Assembly (NCBI GenBank): GCA_001606155.1
Contig: LODT01000018.1
Coordinates: 61,780-125,779 of the forward strand
Direction: 5' to 3'
DNA: 64,000 bases
From: Tieghemostelium lacteum
Lineage: Eukaryota; Evosea; Eumycetozoa; Dictyosteliales; Raperosteliaceae
Part shown: positions 10,126 through 23,003 of the stretch, piece after piece
How positions within the stretch are numbered: the first letter of the stretch is position 1
Layout: the number at the start of each line of letters is the position of its first letter
Position numbers and translations under genes: made by a program
The notes under the pieces: model-generated
Databases searched by the model: none
What the model was told of the DNA's origin: nothing
What the model saw: only the letters and a program-made list of their open reading frames with translations

Positions 10126-10648
10126 ATGTAGTAGTAATAGTACAATTCAACAACATTTTTAATCTTTTCCAATATGAACTTTTAAAACAAAAATTAATAT
10201 CAAACCCTATAATTCAATTGTCAATTACTATACATTCACCTCTCCACCTACCAATGTTGTAATTTATTGAAACCAGATGATCAATAAAGAGATTGACAAA
10301 GAATTATCATTTAGAATTAGGTCATTATTTAAATATTACAAAAAAAGGTTATATAAATGATCCGTTTTACCCATCTAAACAATACGCTATGATGCAACTT
10401 AATTCTATTCCAACAAAAAAAACCTTTTGGATGTATAGATTTTTATTTTTGCAATAATAGTTAGATATTTTGGTTAAATCAGATATTTATTGTAAGATAT
10501 ATAATTTACATTTTATTAAGATATTTTACTTTTAAAAATTATTGCATTAGGATATTTAAATAATTATTATAAAGTTGAAGATGACTACCCAACACAAAAA
10601 ATTTGGTATTTAATACTTTTTAATCTAATTTAATTTAGTTTTATTAAA
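10126..10648. other. Intergenic with weak coding traces
   Basis: An open stretch of about 60 codons from 10275 to 10458 (words HYLNITKKGYINDPFYP and QYAMMQLNS), preceded in another frame by about 30 open codons, looks like a decayed or unspliced coding piece; no start codon or clear splice sites could be assigned. The last 100 bp is the promoter of the next gene. Confidence 0.3.
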
Positions 10649-13600
10649 ATGAAATCAATAATAATAATTTATATATTTCTATTTATTGGTTGTTATATAT
10701 GTTGTATTCCAACAACTACAAATTGGAATTCAATATCACCAAAGTATGTAATATATTACCAAACTATTACTTATTAAATAGAATTTGAAATCTAATCTAA
10801 TTCATTAAATTTTAGTATTTTAACATCATTTGCAAGTGACTTACCAGTTCCACCAAGTAGTGTATTACCTATTAATGTCAGTGGTATTGAAGAGAATCCA
10901 TTTTCAATTTGGACATTGGGGGTTGGAAATGTACCTTCTAATAATTGTATGCTACCAACACCATCTGGATATACATTCCCACAATATGGTGTAGAATATG
11001 GTAGTAATGCTGATGCTGGTACATGTAGAACAACAGTTGATGGAAGTCAAATTGTATTGGGTAACAAGAGAGCTTTTGGTAATAGTATTCCAATATCTGC
11101 TGATCCTTCTTGGGCAATGTTTAGATTCCCTCTACCTGACAGATCAAAGTTTGGTGATCCCCAAAAGATTACAATTACATTTGATGGAAGAGGTGGTGAA
11201 ACTTATGGTATTACAACTAAAGGTGGTAACCCATGCCAAAGTGGTCCTTCGCCAGCTTGTAATATACGTATTGAAGGAACTTGGGATCGTGCTGTTGTAC
11301 CTGGTTTCTATGTACTTTTAGGTACTCCTGGTATTGGTGGTTGGGAGATTCTAGGACCTTATAATGACAATGTTTGGCCAAAATTAGAAATTGCTCTTAC
11401 TGATGATTTCAAAGGTCAGAATATTCAAGAAATTGATGTTGTAATATTTGCATTCAATCAGTATCCATATGTTGCTGAATGTCCTGGAAATCTAAATAAC
11501 TGTTATATGTATGTTCACAAACATCTAAGAATCAATACCGTTCAATTGACCAATGGTCTAGTATTCCAATACTCTAAAACACCATCAGTTTACCATCCTA
11601 GAATTTGGGGTAATAATCAAGAGTTTTGGACCCAAAGAATTGAACCATATTGGAATTTAGCTTGTGATAATTTAGCTCCTGGTGGATATTCTCTTCAAAA
11701 TATCAGAAAAGTCTGGGAAAACATTCTATTTGATGGTTCCCTTTGTGATAACACCAGAAAGACACCTATGACTTCAAATTTGATTTGGAAAAAGTATTTG
11801 GATTCAGCAGTTACTTGGGGTAATGATAGAGCTAAAACCGGAAAGAATGCAATGTTTCTTGTAAGATTTTTGAAATCCTGTTTATCATTGGGTAGAAGTG
11901 ATTGTGTTTATACACAAGCTGAATTGGATGCTTTTATTCCTAAAGTTATAGATCAGGAATTTAAATATTTTTCAAATTGGGGTAACTGGTATGACGATGC
12001 AACTTATAAGATTGATTTAGGTAGCGCTGCACCAACTGAGTTCTGGTCACTGTTTTATGATACATTTTATGATCACATGAATGTATCCGTTAGAACCACA
12101 ATTGAATCGAAAATTGACGCCCAAATGGCAAACTATAGAAATGTATTTGCTCAGAGAGCGTGGACTCTTTGGAATGGTAATAATTGGACACCTTGGATTA
12201 GCTCTGGTTTTGTATTTGCATCTCTATCAAGATGGTATGAAAATACCAGTTTATCACAAGGTATGATGACTGATTTGTTATCTGTAATGTACAGATCACG
12301 TTATCTCATTACCAATGACGGCACATTTATTGAAGGTTTAGCAAATTATGCATCTATGGCAATGGATAAAACAATGGTAGTAGAGTCGGCTATTTATCAA
12401 ACTTTAGGTATTCATTTACAATCACCAAATTGGGCATTCTTTGAGGAATCTTATAAATGGATAAATGATTTTGTATTCGTTGATGGACATACTATTGATT
12501 TTGGTGATAGTCATATTGCACCATATTCAAGTATAACTCCATTGTTTAGTATGTACGTTCGTGATATGATTGGATATGGTGGTGGAAGTCCTGTTGTTGA
12601 TCCATGTCAGGTAAACAAGTTTTGGGCTAATCACTATTTACAAGGAGGTTTAGAAACTGGTTTTGAAATGTACTCCATATTTGCAAAGAATTGGACAGCA
12701 TTAACGTCAGCTTGTACATCATATCAAGATATCTCTAGAGTCTATCCATATGGTGGTTCTGGATTCTTTGCTAGAAAAACATTAAACTCTCCATCAGTAG
12801 CAATTAACAGTCGTAACAAGTTAGCTGATTACACTGGTATTGCAATTCAAGCCAAATCCTCCATGTACCCACACGCTGAATTGGATTTTGGTGGTGTTAT
12901 TTGGGCAGCTTTTGGATCTAGAATATTAGTAGATCTAAGTTATGGTACTATAAGTAAAGAAAACAAAGCTGATCAATTGGATAATGGTCCAGCAGGCACC
13001 AATACTGTAGTCATTGAAGAAGCTTGGAACTCAACTTTTCCAGGAATTATAAACTACTCACAGTTCTATAATATCAAAGGTACAATTTCATTGAATTCAA
13101 AGACTAGTGATGGTGTTACTTATCCATTTACATTCAGTGATGGTAGTGCTTTATATGGACGTGGTCTAACTACTGGTTGGTTGAATAGATACTATCGTTA
13201 TGTAATTCCAATTCCATCTGATAATGGTGCCTATGTTATTTTAGATACTCTCACTAAACATCCCAGTAGAAGTAGTGTCTCACCATCTGAATACTTTTAT
13301 TCATCAAATTCCAATGTCTCACCACTACCTTCTTGTGGACTTTGGATAAGACACAGTGTAATGTCATTAATTAGTGGTGAAGTAAATATAGCACCACTTT
13401 GTAATACATTGTCAGGTCAATCCACTACTGTCAATGGTAGAATTACTGGTGCATCTATTCTAGGTAGTACTTCGTTTGTCTATGATGGTGCTATTACTTA
13501 TTCATCAGTTTCAGATACAAATGCTGCTTATAGATCACGTTATGTAACATCAACTCCAATTACTCAACCAGAAGCAAGAGCATTCCTATTACTAGCATCT

Positions 13601-13801
13601 CAAACCTCAACCTTTACCACCCATTCAGTTACCAAGTATACTCAAGGACCATGTACTGGTAATGTAGCATGTTTTGAAGTTATACTTGGAACTAGATCTT
13701 GGAGAATTGAATTAATCAAAGATTCTGATATTGATGGCTATTCATTCTCTTGTATCAAAGAAAAATCAGTTTCTGGTTATTCAACAACTTCTTGTCAATA
13801 A
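10649..13801 (+). CDS. Secreted heparinase II/III-like polysaccharide lyase, putative
   Basis: Exon 1 (10649-10743) encodes a signal peptide; intron 10744-10815 has GTATGT and TTTTAG; exon 2 10816-13801. Total 1026 residues. After an N-terminal beta-rich, Cys-containing region, residues about 300-600 are Trp/Tyr-rich helices like an alpha/alpha toroid, and a C-terminal beta region contains ELDFGGVIWAAFGSRILVD, which resembles the HDGG-like 'DAGxFxLxxxGxRxLxD' strand of heparinase II/III domains. This points to a lyase acting on acidic polysaccharide, for example in feeding or matrix remodelling; the substrate cannot be told. No C-terminal anchor is present, so it is probably secreted or lysosomal. 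The family call is tentative; secretion is firm. Confidence 0.6.
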
Positions 13802-13914
13802 TTTATTTATTTTAATAAAAAATGTATCTCATTTGAGAAAAAATTAGAAAAAAAAAATAATAATTTATTTGATAAAAACGAGTCGTTATTTTTTGCAATT
13901 TAATTACACAGACA

Positions 13915-15666
13915 ATGTCACAGATAACAGAAGAATTAAATACAAAGAGAGAATCCAACAAAGTTGAAGAAGAGGAAATCATTCAAGAATATGATGAAGA
14001 GTTAACAGAAGAACAATTAGCAGAGTTAAATAATTTAGTACAAAATGATAATACTGATCCATTCCAAAATAGGGGTACCACTGATGGTCAGACTGATGCC
14101 GATACAATTAAAGAGATTGAAGATAAATTAGATACACTTGCTATTACCAATGAAAAAACTACAGCCAATTATTTGGTAATTGATACCAATGCTATCATTT
14201 CTTGGACAAAATTTGAAACATTAGCAAAGGAACTCTATACTATTCCAGAAGTTTTAGAAGAGGTTAAAGATAAACAATCACAAGATTTTCTTAGTAAATT
14301 TCCATTTGAGATTAAAACTAGAGTACCAACACCTGAATCTATTAAAGCTGTTGTAGATTTCTCTTTAAAGACTGGTGATTATCCTTCACTTTCTACAACT
14401 GATATTAAAGTAATTGCATTGGCATATACCATTGAAGCTGAAATTAATGGTATTTCTCATATTAAAACTTCACCACACCAAGTATTACCAAAAAAACCAA
14501 TTAACAAAAATAATAATAATAATCAAAATAATCAAAATAATAATAATCAAAACAAAAAGAAAAAGAAGAAGAAGAATAATAAGAATAAGAATAAGACTAC
14601 TACAACAACAACAACAGCAACAACTACAACAACTACTACTACTACTGAAACCATAGAAGGTGATCATGGACATGACCATGCACTTGAACATAAAGATGAA
14701 GTTGAAGAAGTTAAGGCTGCTGATGTTAAAGTTGAAGGAGAAAATGCCAAACCAAATGTATCGGGTAAAAAAGCTAAAAAGAATCTTTTAAAAGTTGATT
14801 TAACAAAGATTGAAGAACAAGTCAGTAAAGAAACTGTTGTTGATCCAAAAGAAGTTTTGAGACAATTCAAAATTAAACAACAAGAAGAGGAGGAAGAAAG
14901 AAGAAAGAATATTACATACAAACAAGAAGAAGAAGGTGAATGGATCACACCAGATAATATTCAAACTAGATTAACCTATAACCAATCAACCACCACTGCT
15001 ATGCACTTTGAAGTTGGTTTAATAACTAGAGATTTCTCAATGCAAAATGTAATTTTGCAAATGGGTCTCAATCTAATCAGTGTTGATGGTATGGTAATTA
15101 AACAAGTTAAACAATTTGTATTAAAATGTGTAGCATGTAATAAGTATGTATAAAGTTCAATTTAATTACTTACTCATCATTTTAAATATTAATATATATT
15201 TTATAAATAGTTTTACAACTGATATGACTAGAATTTTTTGTGAACAATGTGGAAACAAATCACTATTTAAAGCTACAACTTACATCGATAGAAATGGTAT
15301 TTTAAGAGTTAGTCAAGGTTCTGCAAAACAATTTAATCTAAGAGGAACTATTGTATGTAAAATTAAGGTATAATATAGAATATTATATTCAGCTACTAAT
15401 ATTAAATTATAATTTAGTATTCAATTCCAAAATTAAAAGGTGGTAAACATAATAATGATATAATTTTAACAGAAGATCAATATTTAAAGAAATTAAAAGT
15501 TACAGGTCAATTTTATAAAAAGAAAGCTACAAATGATGATTTTGATTTAGGTTTTTCAACACCAACTCTACCAAGCACTAATGTAGTTATTGGTTATGGT
15601 AATAAGAATCCAAATTTAGCAAGAAAGAAAATTGGTAAAAAGAATAAATCAATTTCACTACATTAA
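13915..15666 (+). CDS. nob1: NOB1, PIN-domain endonuclease of 18S rRNA maturation
   Basis: Exons 13915-15143, 15211-15352 and 15418-15666 join to 539 residues. A 75-residue acidic leader precedes the PIN domain (VIDTNAII at about residue 86, then the conserved LYTIPEVLEEVKD and FPFEIKTRVP and the acidic TTDIKVIALA). A low-complexity Asn/Lys/Thr insert (about 200-245) follows, then a zinc ribbon CVAC...CEQCG across the first intron, and the signature KGGKH with a basic tail NPNLARKKIGKKNK. NOB1 cuts at site D to make the mature 3' end of 18S rRNA in pre-40S particles. The third exon would be missed without splicing. The acidic leader is longer than in yeast or human proteins, where the PIN domain starts near residue 5. 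Confidence 0.92.
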
Positions 15667-15748
15667 ACACATTTTTTTAAAAGAAACACAATAAATTTTA
15701 TAACTTAAAAAAACCATCACCTACTACTATTTATATAAAAATCAACTC

Positions 15749-16510
15749 TTATTGTAAAGTTTGGAATGCAAAATAATTTGCAACTAAATCGTAAACTTTG
15801 GCATCATAATTTGCATTGAATTCTAAATCAAAGCCTCTATTTGTTATATTGCTGGCACTAACCCAAAAATGAGCATTATTACAATCTTCAGTTGATACTA
15901 ATGACAATGATAGTTTTACAGTTGGTACAATTAAACCTGGGAAAACTTTATCAAAGATAACATTTTTTACTACTTTTCTTTCACCATTGTTATAGTTTAA
16001 TACTGATTTAGCACCCAACTGAAAAGTACCAACTTGAACATAACTGGTTGCTAATAAAACATTACTATACAACTCCATTCTCATTGCAGGGAATGTACCT
16101 TTGAATGATTGTGGATGAATAGAAATGGATCTAGCTAGAATTGCTCTAGTAAATTCAATATAAACTATTGATTTACTATCAGTGTTGGCAGGTATAGGTT
16201 GATCACCAAGATACTGCCAATGTATATTATCTAATGTGTATCTGAATTTAAATGATTCAACATACATTGATGTATCTATATTTCCTTTAATAGCCATACC
16301 TGTAATCTCTTTTACTTGTTCACCACCTAATAAAACAAAACTATTCTTATCAGAGCTATCTGGACTCCATGTTTTTTCAAATGGTGCCTTTAGAATGATA
16401 TTGGAAACTGATGATTCATAATTAAGATCTGAAGATGATCTTATATTCACTAATGCGTTTGCAATAAGAGGTACTTTATTTACTGGTTCTTGTGATACAA
16501 TTCTATGCAT
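15749..16510 (-). CDS. Discoidin-type lectin
   Basis: Single-exon, 253 residues, the exact length of D. discoideum discoidin I. It has an N-terminal F5/8 type C (discoidin) domain, about residues 1-150, including WSPDSSDKNSFVLL and WQYLGD, and a C-terminal H-type lectin domain (about 165-253) with FDKVFPGLIVPTVKLS and a closing DLEFNANYDAKVYDLV. There is no signal peptide, as in known discoidins, which leave the cell by an unconventional route. The family binds galactose/GalNAc and acts in adhesion and in bacterial handling. I cannot assign a specific paralogue. Confidence 0.92.
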   Translation of the reverse strand: MHRIVSQEPVNKVPLIANALVNIRSSSDLNYESSVSNIILKAPFEKTWSPDSSDKNSFVLLGGEQVKEITGMAIKGNIDTSMYVESFKFRYTLDNIHWQYLGDQPIPANTDSKSIVYIEFTRAILARSISIHPQSFKGTFPAMRMELYSNVLLATSYVQVGTFQLGAKSVLNYNNGERKVVKNVIFDKVFPGLIVPTVKLSLSLVSTEDCNNAHFWVSASNITNRGFDLEFNANYDAKVYDLVANYFAFQTLQ

Positions 16511-16682
16511 TGATAAATGATTTAAAAAAAAAAAGGTCCTGGCAATTCAATCAATCAATTGGTTATTCTTAACAATTAAAGAATAAAAAATCTCCGAAAT
16601 TGATCTTATCATCGGTGAATTCATAAGATATTTATTTTATTTTTTTTTGGTTGGTTGTGTGGAGGTTAGAAGATTGGTGATA

Positions 16683-19470
16683 CTAGTTAGTTTTTAATTT
16701 CTTCATTTTAATATCTTTTGGTGAAACAGAGCTGTTGTCACCACCTTCGTTTGTTAAATGTTCTACATGTAATAAGACATCTTTAACTTTACTGATAAAA
16801 TGTACCAAAAATTGACTGATAAAATCAATGACTGGGGCACTGAGACCTAATTTATAGAGTACAAATCCAACTATACCAAGAATAATGGTGAAAAATAGTA
16901 ATAAAGGTGATGATATTATGGCAATGAATTCATTGAAACCCAATACACACAGGAGTAATATCAATGTTGGTGATAAACCAGTAGAGGCGCTGAGTCTTGA
17001 TTGTTCGGAACAAGCTTGGTTGTAATCTGATTTTATATCACGTCTAAAGTTTTCACAAAGTGTACTACAATCCTTATAACTGATAATAATCTTATCAGTT
17101 TGATCAATAAGACTTAAATTCTCTTCATGATCATCATTTGCTGTGTGTTTAAAGTATTCAACATCATTATCACCATCATCTAAACGCAAGAATGAAAATA
17201 GATCAATTAATTTCTCTGACTGTTATTAGTTTTAAAAAATAAAAATATTAGAAACTATAATAGTAAATATGATAGGAAAATGAGAAAAAAGCATACATTA
17301 TTTCTGGCATCTCTAAATACAGAAGAAATGTCATCACTCTTTGTCCATTTTCTTGGTAATTTTCTAGAGTCCATATTGAAGTTTTCTTCAAATCTCTTTC
17401 TTAATTTCATTGGTAGGAATTCAGCACGTTCAACCATTTTACTTTTTAGGAGTGAACGTATTGATTCTTTGAATTTACCAATAATCTCTTCAATTTCGTT
17501 TTCTTTTACATCAAAATCTTTCAATCTAATTAGATATTCACCTTCAATGTTTTCCAATGATTTTTTGTATATTGATCTAATATCTTCCCACATATTTTCA
17601 TTAGCACGTTCTGTAATTTTAATTAAATGTGGATTTAATTGTTGAATTGTCATATCCTATTAATGATTAAAAAATTAATATTTGTAAAAGTAAATATATT
17701 CTATTAATAGATCTATACATACTTTCATTAATTTTGATAATTTGTTAATTTGATTTTCTCTTAGAGTTTGAATTTCTTTGGTAATTCTTTCATCTAGATT
17801 AGATGAATATTCAGAGTATTCCCATTCTGAACCTTCTACAATTGAGGAAGCAGCAGTCTTTTCAAAATATTCAATTGATTTTTGTTTCATATTTTTAGCC
17901 CAAATGGTAAATTGTGGAATGATTTGTGAGTTGTCAACTTTTTTCTGATCACTGTTGGCAGAAGAAGAAGAAGAAGATGTTGGTGTTGATGGTTTTACAT
18001 TGGTAGTTTCTTGAACCAAACTATTATAGAATTCAATTGAACGATCAAAGAGTTTTTCAATTTGCTTTTCAAAGAGTTTTTTTAATTCTGAAAAGAGTCT
18101 CTCACGAAGAGTTTGTCTCTTTTTGGCAACAGTGTCTTGGTGATATCTCTGTGCAGGTTGATCGTATCTATCCAAAGCAGCATCAATGAGTTTCTTACCA
18201 AGTTGACCAAAATCGTCAATGATCTTACCTTTTTCAATACGTTCTCTTATGGATTTAAGATCAGTTGTAAACTGAGTGAAAGTTTGTTCTACAAACTCAT
18301 CACATCTATAGAGTGCTAACATTTCTTTCTGAGTTGGTAAATCCAAATCTCTATTTGATTTAATTGTCTCCCAGACATTGTTGCTGTATTGGTAGAGACC
18401 ATCAGCAGGTACATCCTCATTTCTATAGATCTTCTTTGGAATAAAGTTACTATGACTATTATCAAGGAAACGACCCTTCAACACTGATGCCTGTTCCAAA
18501 AACTGTGTTGGTTGAATATTCTTGTGTGGCAATGAAAAAAAGTCAAAATCAAAGAACTGTGTGGCATTGGTATCCAAAAATTCTTGTGGTTTAGATATTT
18601 CTCTCCATAGTTTATCAATATCTTCTAATACTGTTTTTTGTAATTCAAACATTGGTGTAGCATCATCATTATCTCTAATTACAAATAGTATTAATGTTTT
18701 ATGAGTCCTAAATCATAGATTTCTATTAATATTCATATTTCTACAGAAGCTACAGTGTGTTTGATATTGCTACATACTTTTTCTTTTGGAATAATTGAAG
18801 ATTTAATTCAAAGACATTTTTTAGTAAACTCATGTTTGAGGCAGTATAACGACCTATATCATGAGCCCACATATTTATAATCAATACTGATGATAATACC
18901 AATGAGAATAGAGATGTTTTTCTTTCAAAAGCTTTTTCATCTTCACCTCTTTCTCTACCGTCAGTACCTTCAACATCTAGAATTAAATAGGTTTCACTAG
19001 AATCAATAGAGGCAACACCCATCCATACACCTTGTGTTGTTTGTGATCTACCTTTTTTACCTTCCATTACTGCAAATTTTGTATTGAATAATAAATTCAA
19101 TAAAGTGCTTTTACCACTACTTTGTGGACCTAAAATTGAAATCACACTGTAATCGAATCCTTTTGTCAAAAAATCGCTCTTGTCTGATAAATGTGATAAA
19201 AAGGTTTTCTTTTGATCATTATCTTTTTCTTTTCTAATGTTATTTAATGTTTATATTTATAAATAGATGTTAATATCTAGTTGGGTGAGGGAGTTTGTTT
19301 ATTTCTATAAAAAAGGGAAAGAAGAAAGACTTTCTATTTAAAACCTACACTATTTCCCCTGCGTGGTCAATAAATTGAACAATTTCATTTACAGTAACCA
19401 TAGTATTACTATTAGTAGTAGTGTCAGCAGTGGAAGATTGTTGCTGTTGTTGTTGTTGTTGTTCTGACAT
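16683..19470 (-). CDS. sey1: Sey1/RHD3/atlastin-type ER membrane fusion GTPase, 5 exons
   Basis: Exons (minus) 19349-19470, 18778-19233, 17723-18707, 17297-17656 and 16683-17219 join exactly in frame to 819 residues. A Gln-rich leader is followed by the dynamin-like GTPase domain: P-loop [12 protein letters not shown] near residue 76, the RSQTTQGVW switch, [12 protein letters not shown], and LFVIRDND across the third exon start. The middle is a long helical bundle. Two hydrophobic segments (about residues 722-770) form the hairpin membrane anchor, followed by a short charged tail. This is the RHD3/Sey1 plan; the protein fuses ER tubules. Family members are usually 780-900 residues. The third exon must start at 18707 to retain the conserved [10 protein letters not shown]. 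Confidence 0.93.
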
Positions 19471-19774
19471 TTATAGTGAACACACGAATGAATGTGAAAA
19501 AAAAAAATTAAAAAACTATTGTGCTGTATTGTGGTGTGTTTTGACTTTTTTTTAATTTTTCATTGTTAAATGATGACTCTTCATGACTTGCACAACTTAT
19601 CAACAATAGCAATTTTATTATATCCCAAACACTTAAAAGGAGTAATTTTTGACATTGTTGCTTCTTTAATTAATAAAATCTAATATCATTGATGAAGATA
19701 AGTCATTTTTAAAAACACCTTGCTTTGGTATTAACAACTTCAAAAAATTTTTTTTTTTAATCTCACTAACAACG
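19471..19774. promoter_or_regulatory. Divergent intergenic region between sey1 and the ALG3 fusion gene
   Basis: 304 bp separating two divergent starts. It has poly-A/T tracts near 19498 and 19545, and a T-run just before the ATG at 19775. No specific element is recognised. Confidence 0.4.
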
Positions 19775-20960
19775 ATGATGATCAAGAATATTTTATTATT
19801 ATCTCTATTCTATCTATTTTTATTTAATATTGAAATTTCTTTGACATTAAGTGGATCGTTATCTAATTTATTTCAAGCAGAAGATTATAGCACATCTACC
19901 AAATGGATTTGTATGTTATTTTCGCAGATAGAATACTTGTTTTGTTTTGATGTTAACATTATATGAAAATATAATTAGTGAGTAGAAATAGGGCAATTGG
20001 ATATAAATGGAATGAAGAAGATCACACCAGTGGAAGAATACAAAGTATCACAATGAATGATAATAAAGAATATTTAGTTACATGTTCATTTAATGATCAT
20101 ATTGCTAAATTTCATCGTATCTTAATGTATCCCAATTTGTACCCAGATTGGACACATCTATTCTATGGATCTCTAAAATTGAGAGGTTTCAATGATAGCG
20201 ATATTGTTAATCAACAATGTCTATTCAATCCCCTTACCAATGATCTCATTACATTATCCTATCATAAATTGACACTAAAAGCATATATTGACATTTATCA
20301 ACACCAAAAGTTGGAAAATGTTGAAAACCGTAAACCCATTTATAAACCATATGCTTATTCACATTCAATTAATTATTATGAAAGTATGTATATTTTTATA
20401 AATGTAAATCTAGAATATATTTTAATATGAATTTTTGTTGATTTAGATACTACCGGGTTCAATATTGCATTTCCAATTGATAACTATAATGAAATATGGA
20501 AATTAAATAGTAGTACTGTATTTGAAGGATATTCTAAAACTATTAGTAATAAGTTACATCAAAGTGAAGATTCAAGTTATTTACTATTAGTTTTAAATGA
20601 AAATGAGATAAAATCAATGAATTTAAAACAAAAGAATTCAAAATGGACAACAATTCAATTGGAAAATAGAATTAAAGATTCTGTAATTATTAATTCTAAA
20701 CAATTGTTGCTATTGACTGACAATCAAAAACTATTAACATTTACACCTGATCAATCTGATTGGAAACAAACTAGTGAAATATCAACACCACTTCCAAATA
20801 TTGAACAATTAGAATCTAATAATTACCCACACTATCATAACTATATGGAAAAATGCAGTAATTATAATGATATTAATTTATTAGTAATGATTGATTATTC
20901 AAAAACAGTACATCTATTTCAAGTTAGATCAAATTTTGATGACAATAATAATAGTAATAA

Positions 20961-21011
<51 letters not shown>

Positions 21012-22878
21012 CAACAAAAAGTTACAACTAATATTAATTAGATCAATTCCAATTGTAGATACTGAACAACGTCAAGTTGAAAGTACATCAATACTAGCTA
21101 ATAGAGCATTGGTAAAATTCACAGGAATATCATCACAATTAATGGTTATACAATTTCCATATTCATCTATGTTATATCTATATCAGAGAGAGAATATACC
21201 AAAATTAGATTATAGTCTTCACAGTGCAATTGAACAAAGTACAAAAGGTGGTAGTGGGGCTCTTCTATTGTTCAATTTGAAATTTAATTATATTCTATCA
21301 GAGAGTAATGGTCATTTATTAGAGTATAGAGAATCAAAATCAACAGTAAGATCTTGTGATGATTCTAGTAGAACAAAGAGTTTCTATTTACCACCACCAC
21401 CAATTTATACCAGTACTGATATTGATACAGTATCAATGGAACGTGATGGTATATTTCATAGTACATTCAGTTATGTACTAGTATTAATAGTAGTCATTGT
21501 TTATATATTCCTATTAAAACCAATTGAAAATCTAGAGATATCAATATTCACTAGAATTAAACAATATAAAATCTATCAAGAATATTCAGAAAGACTATTT
21601 AAATGGATATTTCATTTATCTGCAATAGTTATATTCACACTATCTCTATTTGAAATTATCTATCAACCAGCATACACTAATGATTGGCCAGCTCATATAA
21701 TGCAAGTTCAACAATGGAAAAATCCACCTCCATCCACATCCTCACCATCGTCAATAATATCATTACCAACAGTAATAAGCAATATCCTGGAAAAGTTTGA
21801 TTTTGACTATAGTCATTATATGCATTATCATGGACCATGTACCTACCCAGGTGGTTTCTTGTTATTCTATGGTAGTATATCAGTAATAGCTAGAGAGTAT
21901 TCATTACAAATATTCCAATTCATTTGGGCAATTTTGGAATTTATAAATTTTCAATTAATTTATAGACTATGCAAGAAACTAGATATTCCTATAATGATAT
22001 CTATATTAGCTGTGCTATCTAATAGATTACATTTATATAATGTAAGAGTTTTAATTAACGATTTTCCAAATATTCTGTTAATTCATCTATGTCTATTATT
22101 GATCGTGCACAAACGATTTAAAATGTTCTCCATTTTATATTCATATACAGTAACACTGAAATTGAATATAATATTCTATTCACCTGCCATTTTAATAGTA
22201 CTTCTCAATCAATTACCAATTGGAATGGTGTTTATAAATCTAATTATAATGGCAATGGTTCAGTTAATTGTTGGTCTACCATATTTACTAACCAATTATC
22301 GAGCCTATATATCCATTGCCTATGATCTTACCAGAACATTACTATGGGAAAAAACTAGAAACTACAAGTTTGTTGGTAGAATAATTTATGATTCTAAATT
22401 ATTTAATATCATTCTATTGTTGGCATTAGTCTTAACCATTGTATGGTTCTTAATTAGAGTACAGAATCTATTAATTAAAATGTCAATTTTCAGTAGTAAA
22501 TCAAACATTAGAAATATTAAACAGCTACTGGATAGTGATCGTACAAGAATATTCATTTTAAGCATGTTGTTTGTTAACTTTTTAGCAATAACATTTGCCA
22601 GAGGTTTATATTCACCATTTCTTTGTTGGTATTTCTATACATTACCACTGATTATGTATCTAGCATCATTCCCAATGACATTTATATTCATTGCTTGGTT
22701 ATGTCATGAAGTCTTCTTTAGACCATTCGATCAACTTGATACTGAATTGTATGCCACATTTATATATTTCTTAGTCAATATTATTATTGTAAGAAAAGTA
22801 TTATCAAGTTTAGAGTTATCCAACAACAGGTTATTATCACAATGGAATAGTTTTACAAAAGTAAAGAAGAATCAATAA
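19775..22878 (+). CDS. Luminal propeller-like domain fused to ALG3-type mannosyltransferase, 3 exons
   Basis: Exons 19775-19910, 19979-20383 and 20447-22878 join to 990 residues. Residues 1-25 are a signal peptide. Residues 30-500 form a beta-rich domain with a poly-Asn insert near 345-365, looking like a divergent propeller. From about 522 the protein is polytopic, with motifs of the ALG3 family: NDWPAHIMQVQQW, then GPCTYPGGFLLFYG (GPLVYPAG in typical members), LINDFPN and LYSPFLCWYFYTLP. ALG3 adds the sixth mannose to the dolichol-linked glycan in the ER lumen. Typical ALG3 is about 440 residues; here it is the C-terminal half of a much larger protein, and both parts lie on the same exon. 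It may be the species' ALG3 or a divergent paralogue. Confidence 0.75.
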
Positions 22879-23003
22879 ACCTGTGTGGTGGATAAAGACA
22901 TATATATAAAAAATCATCTACTATTTACAAATTTTGTTGTTTATTGTTTCCTCAATGAACAAGTAATATGGTATAAAGAAAATTACAGTGTAAAAGTAGT
23001 TAG

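Noticed and set aside
14485-14691. Minus-strand ORF rich in Ile/Leu/Cys
   Set aside because: Antisense of AAC/AAT/ACA low-complexity codons in nob1.
17280-17645. 121-codon plus-strand ORF
   Set aside because: Shadow of a Sey1 exon; the minus-strand frame has conserved content and splice sites.
20940-21010. AAT/AAC array as a mobile or CRISPR-like repeat
   Set aside because: It is a codon-phased poly-Asn tract inside an ORF, as is common in dictyostelids; no spacers.
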